Origin: CAWKKW01 sp963850345
GTDB taxonomy: Bacteria; Acidobacteriota; Terriglobia; Terriglobales; Acidobacteriaceae
Direction: 5' to 3'
Assembly (NCBI GenBank): GCA_963850345.1
Contig: CAWKKW010000005.1
Span: forward strand, 620,001 to 684,000
Length of the DNA stretch: 64,000 nt
The notes under the pieces were generated by a model that was not told the DNA's origin, did not search any database, and was given only the letters and a program-made list of their open reading frames with translations. Positions 54,538-63,049 of the stretch are shown in pieces. Position 1 is the first letter of the stretch. Each line of letters starts with the position of its first letter. A program made the position numbers and the translations under genes.

Positions 54538-55806
54538 ATGGTCGCGATTTCCGAGTCAAGGGTCGAGGCGCCACGATGGAGCCGCGGCTTGAAGATTCTC
54601 CACGTCATCTCCTCGGTGAATCCGCTGGGCGGCGGCCCTATCGAAGGCATTCGACAACTCTCTTCCGTGTATAAGGAAGCAGGCATGGAGGTTGAGGTCT
54701 GTTCTCTCGATGCCCCGGATGCACCCTTCCTTCGAGAGTTTCCTCTGCCCACGCATGGATTGGGACCTGGAATCATAGGCACATACAGCTATTCGAGTCG
54801 CATGCTGGAGTGGTTGCGACAAAATCACAGCAAGTATGACTGCGTGATTGTGAATGGACTGTGGCAATACCATGGATTCGCTTGCTGGCAGGCGCTACGA
54901 AATACTGAGACGCCGTATGTAGTCTTTACCCACGGCATGCTCGATCCGTGGTTTAAGAAGCGGTACCCCTTGAAGCACATGAAAAAGTGGATGTACTGGC
55001 CGTGGGGAGAGTACCGGATCCTTCGCGACGCGAAGGCTGTCCTGTTTACCAGCGAAGAAGAGAAAGTGCTCGCGGCGCAGTCGTTCTGGCTCTACAAGGT
55101 CAATGGCGTTGTCGTCGGTTACGGAACACAGAGACCTGGCTATGATCTGGAACAGGCTCGGCAGCGATTCCTGGACGAGTTTGTCCATCTTCGCGGGAAG
55201 CGGATGGCCACGTTCGTGGGTCGCGTTCACCCTAAGAAGGGATGCGATCTGTTGATTCGCGCATTCGCCCAAACTCTCGCGCAGGATCCCGAATGGCACC
55301 TGGTCGTCGTAGGTCCAGACCAGGTGGGATGGCAGGGAGAGCTGGTGCAACTGAGTGCCGACCTTAGCGTCGCGGATCGCATAACCTGGACGGGAATGTT
55401 ACAGGGCGAACGTAAGTGGGGAGCTCTCAACGCGGCGGAAGTGTTTGTGCTGCCATCGCACCAGGAAAACTTCGGGATCGTGGTCGCGGAAGCTTTGGCA
55501 TGCGGAAAGCCTGCGCTCATTTCTCACCAGATCAATATCTGGCGGGAAGTCAACCAGGAGCAGGCTGGCCTGGTTGCGCCTGACACGCTGGAAGGAACAG
55601 TCGAGCTACTGCAAAGGTGGCGCGAGATGCCGGCGGCCGATAAAGTGACGATGTCTGATCGTGCGCGTGCTTGCTTCGACAGGCATTTCGATCTGCATAG
55701 CAGTTCCGGCGTGCTGCTGGAGCTACTTACTAAGATCTCGCAAGAGAGATATAGCGAGGCCCGCTCCGGAGTCTCGAAACCTGTAACCTCAGAGCCGTCG
55801 GAGTGA
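54538..55806 (+). CDS. GT4-type glycosyltransferase
   Basis: A 422-residue GT-B transferase. The N-terminal domain has LKILHVISSVNPLGGGPIEGIRQL near residue 18, and the C-terminal domain has FVGRVHPKKGCDLLIRAF and the donor motif LPSHQENFGIVVAEALACGKP near residue 305. The closest type is the group often found in exopolysaccharide clusters. ATG 54538 lacks a Shine-Dalgarno and follows TATAGT (54526-54531), so the transcript may be leaderless. Stands 5 kb from the priming transferase. Confidence 0.87.
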   Translation: MVAISESRVEAPRWSRGLKILHVISSVNPLGGGPIEGIRQLSSVYKEAGMEVEVCSLDAPDAPFLREFPLPTHGLGPGIIGTYSYSSRMLEWLRQNHSKYDCVIVNGLWQYHGFACWQALRNTETPYVVFTHGMLDPWFKKRYPLKHMKKWMYWPWGEYRILRDAKAVLFTSEEEKVLAAQSFWLYKVNGVVVGYGTQRPGYDLEQARQRFLDEFVHLRGKRMATFVGRVHPKKGCDLLIRAFAQTLAQDPEWHLVVVGPDQVGWQGELVQLSADLSVADRITWTGMLQGERKWGALNAAEVFVLPSHQENFGIVVAEALACGKPALISHQINIWREVNQEQAGLVAPDTLEGTVELLQRWREMPAADKVTMSDRARACFDRHFDLHSSSGVLLELLTKISQERYSEARSGVSKPVTSEPSE

Positions 55807-55866
55807 GCTGACGTTTCGCAGCTTAGAAGTTAGCGGCCGACGCCCTGGAACGCCGGCCAGCAAACG

Positions 55867-57762
55867 TCAATCGCCAGCTAGAGGTTTCAAGATGTCATCC
55901 AGCAGATGAGAAGAGCCGGAGACTGGCTGCAGGTGCGGGTACCGAAGTCCATCGTGATAATCGAGCTTGAGCACCTTGTAGTACGAGGTATTGTTGACGA
56001 TTAGTTCGATGGGCGTAGTGTTCCCCTTTGCATCCGCGATCGCATTCTTGAACAGCTGATCCGCATATTGCCGCCCGTTCACTGCAACGATTTGCATGCC
56101 TGGTCCCAGACCGGCCTTGTACGCGACCGAGCCCATCAAGACATCAGAGATTTTGCCGTTCGTACCGACACGCAGTCCGATGGACCACCAAGCGTTGACT
56201 GAAGTGGAGACCGCTTCCTCGGCCGCAGTATAGTCATTCGGCTTATCAGTGTAGATCAATTCGTAACCGCCGTTGGTGATCCCAGCGAGCGGTGCATGAG
56301 GCGATTTGGAAGTAAGTCGCTCGGTGAGAAACGCAGTCCAGTCATTCTTCACAACGTCGTTCAGGCCCGCGACTACGTCGTCGAAGGTATACGGCATTAC
56401 CTTCGGCGCCGTGTTCCCGCCTAGACCATGAAACTTCGCGCAGAAATCATTCAGGTTCTTCTTATCGTGGGTCAGCCTGCGGATCGTCGTATCCACCTCG
56501 AGCCACACCAGTTCACCCTCGGGATAATAGTCGACGCTACGCCGCCAGTTGTCCCATTCGCTGCCCGTGCCGTAAAGGGTCTGTGCAGCGGTTGCTGTAT
56601 CTTGCAGATCGCGCCAGGTACGTCCCGGGCGGTAGTCTAAGGTTGCCGCAGTGTGCGCCAGCGAGTCCCGATATTGCGCGGCCGTTTCGATGCCGCTGCG
56701 AGCAGAGAGCACATCGCCGAGATATTGCGTGAGTCCCTCGTAGACCCAAAGCAGTTCCCCCTTCATGGGCGATTCGAAGTTACCCGTGGCCAATCCCGCC
56801 GGCCTGCGGTATTTCCCGTTCCAGGAGTGCGTGAACTCGTGGGGCAGCAGGTCCGCTTCCAACAGCGACAGATTGTCCTCAAGAAATGTCTTCTCGGGAA
56901 CGCGATCATCGCTCGACTGGTGATGTTCCAGACCGAAGTGAGCTACCTGATCACTGAGTGTCACGAGGAAGTGGTAACTGCCGTAGTGACGTGACTGGTA
57001 GAGCGCGCCTGTTTCGCGAATGAGCTTGCTGAAGGCGTTGATAGCTTCGGGCTTGAGTTTTAGATCTTCGGGGCCGTCGGCGGCTAGATCGAGGAAGTGC
57101 TTCGGACTGATTTCAGGCGCCAGCGGTATCTCGCGAAAATATTTGCCGGTCAACAGGGGCGAGTCGACCAGGGTTTCAAGAGAAACGGTATCGAAGTTGA
57201 CCGCGCCCTCACTTTCGCCCGATGCAGTCAGGCCAGTGGCAAACTTCCATCCTTCTGGCAGCTTGATGGAGGGTTTCAGAAAGATGTCGCTGGACTGCTT
57301 TCCCGAGGGGTACAGGACCACTTCGTTCCAACTGATCAGAGCCAGACTCGAGCTTGTCGAGGCGCCGGCCGAAAAACCCGTCGCTGCCGCAGTCGCCAAA
57401 AAGTCTGCCTTCACATCGAGAGAAGTTACTCCGGCAGGAACCGTCACATGAAAGGCAAACATATCGACGTCATCCCGCTGCCAGGCCACGGTCTGACCGT
57501 TGGCACTGATCACGATTCCTGCCAAATCGTCGATCGGCCCCGTCGGTCCATGTTCCCCTGGTATCCACTTCGGATACACCAGGGTAAGTGGGCCTGCCTG
57601 TACCGGGATGGTCATGTGCGAGTGAAGAACTTTGCGCGGCGCATCCGTGGCATCTACGGTGATCTTGATTGGATTTTCGGGTTGAGCCAGTGCGGCCGAT
57701 GGGATGCCGAGGATGAGAGCGGTGAAAGTGGCCAGCGGTATGGCCAGAAAGCGATGCTTCAA
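55867..57762 (-). CDS. M61 family metallopeptidase with PDZ domain
   Basis: Exported peptidase of about 631 residues related to glycyl aminopeptidase. A leader (MKHRFLAIPLATFTALILG... ending ALAQ) precedes the N-terminal beta domain; the zinc site is LLPHEFTHSWNGKYRRPAG near residue 307, with LWVYEGLTQYLGD about 40 residues later supplying the third ligand. A PDZ domain (LRVGTNGKISDVLMGSVAYKAGLG) follows near 540. TTG 57762 has GGAGGA 5 nt upstream, which decides this start against GTG 57792. Probably periplasmic. Confidence 0.9.
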   Translation of the reverse strand: MKHRFLAIPLATFTALILGIPSAALAQPENPIKITVDATDAPRKVLHSHMTIPVQAGPLTLVYPKWIPGEHGPTGPIDDLAGIVISANGQTVAWQRDDVDMFAFHVTVPAGVTSLDVKADFLATAAATGFSAGASTSSSLALISWNEVVLYPSGKQSSDIFLKPSIKLPEGWKFATGLTASGESEGAVNFDTVSLETLVDSPLLTGKYFREIPLAPEISPKHFLDLAADGPEDLKLKPEAINAFSKLIRETGALYQSRHYGSYHFLVTLSDQVAHFGLEHHQSSDDRVPEKTFLEDNLSLLEADLLPHEFTHSWNGKYRRPAGLATGNFESPMKGELLWVYEGLTQYLGDVLSARSGIETAAQYRDSLAHTAATLDYRPGRTWRDLQDTATAAQTLYGTGSEWDNWRRSVDYYPEGELVWLEVDTTIRRLTHDKKNLNDFCAKFHGLGGNTAPKVMPYTFDDVVAGLNDVVKNDWTAFLTERLTSKSPHAPLAGITNGGYELIYTDKPNDYTAAEEAVSTSVNAWWSIGLRVGTNGKISDVLMGSVAYKAGLGPGMQIVAVNGRQYADQLFKNAIADAKGNTTPIELIVNNTSYYKVLKLDYHDGLRYPHLQPVSGSSHLLDDILKPLAGD

Positions 57763-57875
57763 GTAGTTCCTCCAGAGTGTTGTGCGCTGCACACCTCTAG
57801 TGTAACTACCCTCCAGCAGCGCCTGTTGGCCGCATCAACTTTGCGTCCCGTGGTCCGCTCGCGTAAAACCTACGG

Positions 57876-58820
57876 CTAAAACTTATAAGAGAGGCCCATG
57901 CCGAAGACCGATCTCGCGTTCAGATTCACCCCCGGAATGATGCGCCCGGCAACCTGGCCAATGCCTGCGTCGAAGGCGAAGCGTGCATCCTTACGCTGGG
58001 TGATTCGCACTGCGTAGTCGAGGGTGGTGGGGATATCCGCAGCCGGCAGGTTCTGCACCCGTCGAGGCTCCTGGGTGAAGCCCGCCGCCGGAACAAAGAC
58101 CGTGCCGAATGGTCCCGGCAAAATGATGCCCAGCCCGCCAAATAGCCGGCCGACGAATGCAGGAGAATTACCGCCCACTCCATAGATCGACCCGTTCGTA
58201 CCCTTGAAACCAAAGTTGAGCAGAATGGGCGGCCTGAGGTTCAACATGGTCTTCGTCGCAACGGCATAGACATCCCCGTTGCTATAGGACTTGGCCGCCA
58301 GGGCGCCGGAGACGAAGTGGTCCTGGAAGCGATAGACGAACCCCGCTCCAATGGCAGGCAGGAACGAGTGTTTGCCGGCATTCTCCTCGAGGACATTCAC
58401 CTTGCCGTGAACCACGTGGAAGCCATTGAATGCCCAGAGTGGGCTCAGGGTGGGATTGTCGCCGTTCGTGTGCAGACTTCGCGTGTAGCCCACTTCAAAT
58501 CGATTTCCAATGCCTTCCGTGATCGAAAGCGTGTGCACGTCACCGATCACGTTGCCAGCCCGAACATAGTGATAACCCACAACGGGAGCGGAAAACATGT
58601 GCCCAGGAGACGGAACTGTGTAAGCAGTCGGAGTGATGAATCCTCCGGTCTGGCCTTCGAGCGTCAGGTTTTGACCGGCGAGATGAGGCGTACAACACGC
58701 CGCAATGAGCAGAACGGCCATCAACGCAGACCGTGAGCAAGCGCTGTGCCCGATGCGTGTCCGAGTCGAGCAACGCCGGTGTGTTACAGAGAAGAGGGGG
58801 AGAAAACGCTGAATCTTCAT
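57876..58820 (-). CDS. Outer-membrane beta-barrel-like protein
   Basis: A 314-residue exported protein. The first 35 residues are unusually basic for a leader, followed by a hydrophobic stretch (ALMAVLLIAACCTPHLAGQ). The mature part has repeated short Gly- and aromatic-rich strands and ends GMGLSYKF with C-terminal phenylalanine, as outer-membrane barrels do. It may belong to the DUF3034-type group, but I cannot confirm this. A start further inside (near the hydrophobic core) is possible. Confidence 0.65.
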   Translation of the reverse strand: MKIQRFLPLFSVTHRRCSTRTRIGHSACSRSALMAVLLIAACCTPHLAGQNLTLEGQTGGFITPTAYTVPSPGHMFSAPVVGYHYVRAGNVIGDVHTLSITEGIGNRFEVGYTRSLHTNGDNPTLSPLWAFNGFHVVHGKVNVLEENAGKHSFLPAIGAGFVYRFQDHFVSGALAAKSYSNGDVYAVATKTMLNLRPPILLNFGFKGTNGSIYGVGGNSPAFVGRLFGGLGIILPGPFGTVFVPAAGFTQEPRRVQNLPAADIPTTLDYAVRITQRKDARFAFDAGIGQVAGRIIPGVNLNARSVFGMGLSYKF

Positions 58821-58878
58821 TCAGCGAAGTTTTGTATGCCAACGGATATAGCGCTGTCAACTGTGACACGCTTGCTTG

Positions 58879-60036
58879 TCAGATCTGCCGCCACAGCCGA
58901 AGGATGAAATTGTCCGTCATGCCCGCGATGTAGTCCGCCACCACCCTGGGTGCGCCATCTTGTTCGGCAAGCGCGGCGTACGTGGCCGGTAGCTGTTCAG
59001 GGTGACGAACCCAATGCTGGAACATCCCTGTTACGACCTCTTCCGCCTGCTGGTGGTCCCGTTGGATCTCATCGGAGACATGGAGCCTCGACCTTAGATA
59101 CTGCTTGGCGTGGGTGCGCGCGGTCTCCATCTCAGGCGAGAGCCCCGCAAGCCGACTGGGGTAGCGGCGAACGTCTTCCAGCGTTTTCACTCCTGCCGCT
59201 TGCACCCGCCTCGTCATCTCGTGAATCAGGTCGCTGGTCAACAGGTTCAACATCCGCGTTAGCGCGCCTGCCAGCATTAACTTCGCTGTTGCGTTGGGGT
59301 GCTCCTCTACCATCCGGGCGTAACAACGGCTAAAGATGGAAATATGTGCCTGCGCATCTTCCAGTTGCAGAATGCCTGCCTCGATGCCGTCATCCAAGTC
59401 CGTCGTGAGATAAGCAATTTCGTCGGCCAGATCAATCAATTGTGCTTCGAGAGGCGGCCGCTGGTCCAAGAAGTACTGTGAGAGCTCTGGATGCTCCAGC
59501 GACGAGTAATCTCGTGAGTGCTTCACGATTCCTTCGCGCACAGCCAGCGTGAGATTGAGACCCGGATGAGCGGCGTAGCGTTGTTCAAAGTGCTCGACGG
59601 TACGAAGTGCGTGAAGATTGTGATCGAACTGCAGTTGGTGCTTTCGCATCTCCCGGTCCAAAGCCCGCTCGCCTGCGTGTCCAAACGGCGGGTGGCCAAT
59701 ATCGTGAACCAGGGCCAGCACCTCGGCGAGATCTCTGTTCAGTCCTAGGGCGCCTGCTACCGTGCGAGCAATCTGTTTCACCTCGAGCGTATGTGTCAGT
59801 CGGCTTCTAAAGTGATCTGAGATGCGATTGGTAAGCACCTGAGTCTTGCCCGCGAGCCGGCGAAACGAACGAGCGTGAATCACCCGGCCCTGGTCCCGCT
59901 CAAAGGCGCTTCGATACGCGTGCACGTCCTCGGGATAAGCCCGCGCGGTGAGCGGATCGTCCGACGTGCCGCGCACTGCGCACCCCGCCAGAGGAGCTGG
60001 TGTGCGCGCAGTTGGCTTGAATGCTGGGTCCTCCAT
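58879..60036 (-). CDS. dgt: dGTPase-like deoxynucleoside triphosphohydrolase
   Basis: HD-domain enzyme splitting dNTPs into deoxynucleoside and triphosphate. Diagnostic parts are HARSFRRLAGKTQVL near residue 55, RLTHTLEVKQIARTVAGAL near 82 and HDIGHPPFGHAGERALD near 111, then LIDLADEIAYLTTDLDDGIEAG. The length (385 residues) matches the dGTPase type 2 subgroup. Divergent from the aminotransferase gene. Confidence 0.94.
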   Translation of the reverse strand: MEDPAFKPTARTPAPLAGCAVRGTSDDPLTARAYPEDVHAYRSAFERDQGRVIHARSFRRLAGKTQVLTNRISDHFRSRLTHTLEVKQIARTVAGALGLNRDLAEVLALVHDIGHPPFGHAGERALDREMRKHQLQFDHNLHALRTVEHFEQRYAAHPGLNLTLAVREGIVKHSRDYSSLEHPELSQYFLDQRPPLEAQLIDLADEIAYLTTDLDDGIEAGILQLEDAQAHISIFSRCYARMVEEHPNATAKLMLAGALTRMLNLLTSDLIHEMTRRVQAAGVKTLEDVRRYPSRLAGLSPEMETARTHAKQYLRSRLHVSDEIQRDHQQAEEVVTGMFQHWVRHPEQLPATYAALAEQDGAPRVVADYIAGMTDNFILRLWRQI

Positions 60037-60159
60037 GTATCGAGTTTACCTGCGAGTTGAACTCCTGATGGCCAGACAAGCCGACCTGTTTTCCATCAGC
60101 GGACGAGTCGGATACACTAGGCTCTTCATACAACAGTAGCTCTCGCGAATAGGACACCC

Positions 60160-61503
60160 ATGCTGACACCGTTTCTGACCGAGCAAGCCTCTGAAATTAC
60201 GAAGAAGCTGAACTACGGAACCTGGCGATTTCAGAACAGTTGGAATCCGCTGCATATCGTAGACGCAGAGGGTTGCTACTTCGTCGACGCAAGCGGCAAG
60301 CGGTATCTCGATCTCTCTTCGCAACTCATGTGCGTGAACCTTGGACATAAGAACCAGGCCGTTATACGAGCGATCGAGGAGCAGGCACACAAGCTGGCCT
60401 ATGTAGCTCCCGGCTATGCGACCGATGCGCGAGCGGAGCTAAGCCAGTTACTCCTTGAGGTCTTACCAGAGGGCTTGACTAAGTTCTTCTTCACCACTTC
60501 AGGAACCGAGGCGAACGAAGCTGCATTCAAGATCGCGAGAATGTATACGGGCAAGACCAAGATCATCGCCCGGTATCGCAGCTACCACGGTTCCACCATG
60601 GCATCCATTGCCGCTACGGGCGATCCGCGACGCTGGGCGATGGAGCCTGGCGGAAAGGGACAAGGATTCGTCTTTGCTCCAGAGGTGAACTGCTATAAGT
60701 GTCCGATCAAACATACTTACCCGGGCTGTAACATCGCGTGCGTCGATTATGTGGAACACATGATTGCTAATGAGAGCGACGTTGCCGCTGTTCTCATCGA
60801 GCCAATCGTCGGGACCAATGGAGTATTGATTCCGCCGCCAGAGTATGTGCCGAGACTACGAGAGATTTGCGATCGCCACGGTGTGCTGCTGATCGCCGAT
60901 GAGGTCATGTCCGGCTGGGGCAGAACCGGTGAGTGGTTCACGGTGAACCATTGGAATGTGAAGCCGGATATCCTGGTAACCGCCAAGGGAATCACCTCGG
61001 CCTACGTGCCTCTGGGGCTTTGCGCCACGACTGCGAAGATAGCCGCCTATTTCGACGATCATTACTTTGCACATGGACATACTTACGAAGCGCATCCCAT
61101 GACGCTGCTTCCCGCGGTTGCCACCATTCACGAGATGCAACGCCTGCAGCTGGTGGAGCGGTCGCGTGAGCTTGGACCTTACTTAGGTGAGAAGTTGCAA
61201 AGCCTCAAGGCGAAGCATCCTTCGATTGGGGATGCCCGGGGGCTGGGTCTCTTCTGGGCACTCGACCTGGTGAAAGATCAGGCGAACAAAACGCCGTTTA
61301 ACTCGATGAGCGACAAGGTCGGGGGAAAACCTCTGGTTGTCGATCAGGTTGCTGCGGAGATGATGAAACGAGGGGTTGCGGTGCAGGGTTGGATCAGTCA
61401 CCTGGTCATCGCCCCTCCGCTTATCATCGATAAGTCCCAGATTGACAGCGCGGTGGAGGCGCTCGACGGAGCCTTGGCGATTGCGGATGCCGCGATTGGC
61501 TAG
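60160..61503 (+). CDS. Class III (PLP-dependent) aminotransferase
   Basis: A 447-residue fold-type I aminotransferase of the omega-amino-acid or 4-aminobutyrate/taurine-pyruvate type. Motifs: TTSGTEANEAAFKIARMYTG near residue 110, LLIADEVMSGWGRTGEW near 245 and the PLP lysine in LVTAKGITSAYVPLG near 276. A four-cysteine segment (CYKCPIKHTYPGCNIAC) near residue 178 is a feature of one subgroup. AGGACACCC precedes ATG 60160. The amino donor cannot be told from sequence. Confidence 0.9.
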   Translation: MLTPFLTEQASEITKKLNYGTWRFQNSWNPLHIVDAEGCYFVDASGKRYLDLSSQLMCVNLGHKNQAVIRAIEEQAHKLAYVAPGYATDARAELSQLLLEVLPEGLTKFFFTTSGTEANEAAFKIARMYTGKTKIIARYRSYHGSTMASIAATGDPRRWAMEPGGKGQGFVFAPEVNCYKCPIKHTYPGCNIACVDYVEHMIANESDVAAVLIEPIVGTNGVLIPPPEYVPRLREICDRHGVLLIADEVMSGWGRTGEWFTVNHWNVKPDILVTAKGITSAYVPLGLCATTAKIAAYFDDHYFAHGHTYEAHPMTLLPAVATIHEMQRLQLVERSRELGPYLGEKLQSLKAKHPSIGDARGLGLFWALDLVKDQANKTPFNSMSDKVGGKPLVVDQVAAEMMKRGVAVQGWISHLVIAPPLIIDKSQIDSAVEALDGALAIADAAIG

Positions 61504-61591
61504 TCACTCGACTAGATATCAGTGGAGTTGCCATAATCCCTGCAGAGAAAGAACAAAGGTAGAGCACCTTCTCCAGCATGTAGCGGAACGT

Positions 61592-62089
61592 TCAGGCTTG
61601 TTCATCGACGTCACGCATAGTGAGGATCATCATTGTGATTCCCACAACGGCAAACATCCTGAACGCCGCATCCTGCCCGTTCCATAGCTTTGATTGCCAC
61701 ATGAGGAACCACTCGCCGCCTATCGTGAGAAAGGCGACTAGCCACATCAATAGGCTCATCGTCAGTCCTGCGATGGCTATGGCCTTGGCCTTGTTAAAGA
61801 GGACGGCCTGAGCATGAAGCCTGCTGGCCATCTTGGCAACACCTGCCCAGCAAAGTCCTGCCGTCACTATCTCCCACAGAATGATCGAAAGATAGAATGC
61901 GTGATGCCACGCCGAAGCATTCAATGCTCGCCACATCTCGCGATTTTGAGGGAAGGTCGAATCCATCATCAGTACGTGGTGCACGAACTGATAGTTGGAC
62001 CCATAGTCAGTGACGTTGTCGAGGACCAGTATGGCGTAGAAGAATGCAATCGCCGCCAGCAGCAGTATCTTGGCTACGCGCGTCACCAT
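61592..62089 (-). CDS. DUF2165-type small integral membrane protein
   Basis: A 165-residue protein with four predicted transmembrane helices and the motif DNVTDYGSNYQFVHHVLMMDSTF between helices 1 and 2, typical of DUF2165. Function unknown. ATG 62089 overlaps the stop of the cytochrome-type gene upstream by one base (TGATG), so the two are coupled. It may serve as the membrane partner of that protein (inference). Confidence 0.82.
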   Translation of the reverse strand: MVTRVAKILLLAAIAFFYAILVLDNVTDYGSNYQFVHHVLMMDSTFPQNREMWRALNASAWHHAFYLSIILWEIVTAGLCWAGVAKMASRLHAQAVLFNKAKAIAIAGLTMSLLMWLVAFLTIGGEWFLMWQSKLWNGQDAAFRMFAVVGITMMILTMRDVDEQA

Positions 62090-62955
62090 CAATTCGATCT
62101 CGCAATCAGGCTGGCGAAATAGCGACGGAGCAACTCGATGGTTGCATCGTCATATTGCGGATTCCCAGGCATATGGCTGCTTCCATTCACCGCCCGCGGA
62201 TTCCGCACATAATTCCTGAAGTGCACGGGATCAGAAGATGCCCATGCCGCGAGGACCAACCATGGTCTACCGGCCATGCGGCCTCCCTCATCGCCTGAGT
62301 TGTGGCATCGAAAACAATTCTGCTGGGCGATTCGATAGCCTTGCCACACCGGAGAGTCCCGAAGCTCTGGCCCACGCGGGCGAATGGCGCCGAAGACTTG
62401 CTGCTCACTGCGGAACTCGATCCTTGTTACGGCATAAGGAATTTGAGGCTCGTCAGAATGCGACAAGATCTTGAATGCGGGGGTGAAGGATGGATGGGAA
62501 ATCAGGTAAGGACCAAGCGATCCGCCGTCGTGCGACTTAGGCCAATCCACTGGAGCGCGACCGTTGATTTGCACAACCAGCAGCGGCCGGTGTGCCCGCA
62601 CATAGTTTGCCGGGTAATTCGCACGGTATCCATCACTGCACACGGCGACCACCAGGTCGGCGACAGCATTCGTGTCAAACTGTTGCTTCAGTTCCTTGAG
62701 TTCCACACCGCTGACTTCTGTCTTCCCTTTGAAGTTGGAGTCGTCAGTAACCTCGTACTTCACCTGCGGCAGTTGGAGCAGATCTTCGTACCGTAGATAG
62801 CGTGTGTGTGCAACCTTGTCGCCCTGAGCGATGCCGGTGATCTCCAGGTCGGAGTCGGCGGTCCGATGATCACGCAGTTTGATCGGTGCCTTGGAAGAGG
62901 CGGCAGTGAAGCAGAGGCAAGTGAGAGCAAGCAGGGCAACAATTGCGCGATTCAT
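62089..62955 (-). CDS. Exported protein with sulfite-oxidase-like and c-type cytochrome parts
   Basis: A 288-residue exported protein with leader MNRAIVALLALTCLCFTAASS. The first 150 mature residues (YEDLLQLPQVKYEV, GVELKELKQQFD, VAVCSDGYRANYPANY) look like the molybdopterin-binding fold of sulfite-oxidase-like proteins. A haem c site NCFRCHN (CxxCH) follows near residue 217, with a likely methionine ligand in SSHMPGNPQYDD. A monohaem electron carrier in the periplasm is likely. It is coupled to a DUF2165 gene. Confidence 0.8.
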   Translation of the reverse strand: MNRAIVALLALTCLCFTAASSKAPIKLRDHRTADSDLEITGIAQGDKVAHTRYLRYEDLLQLPQVKYEVTDDSNFKGKTEVSGVELKELKQQFDTNAVADLVVAVCSDGYRANYPANYVRAHRPLLVVQINGRAPVDWPKSHDGGSLGPYLISHPSFTPAFKILSHSDEPQIPYAVTRIEFRSEQQVFGAIRPRGPELRDSPVWQGYRIAQQNCFRCHNSGDEGGRMAGRPWLVLAAWASSDPVHFRNYVRNPRAVNGSSHMPGNPQYDDATIELLRRYFASLIARSN

Positions 62956-63049
62956 CGTGAAATCCTATCTTGCCTCATTCGTAGGCCAACGACACTTCTG
63001 CCTTCAATCCAAGCGAGCACCATGCGCGGATTCTATAGCTCAACATAGA

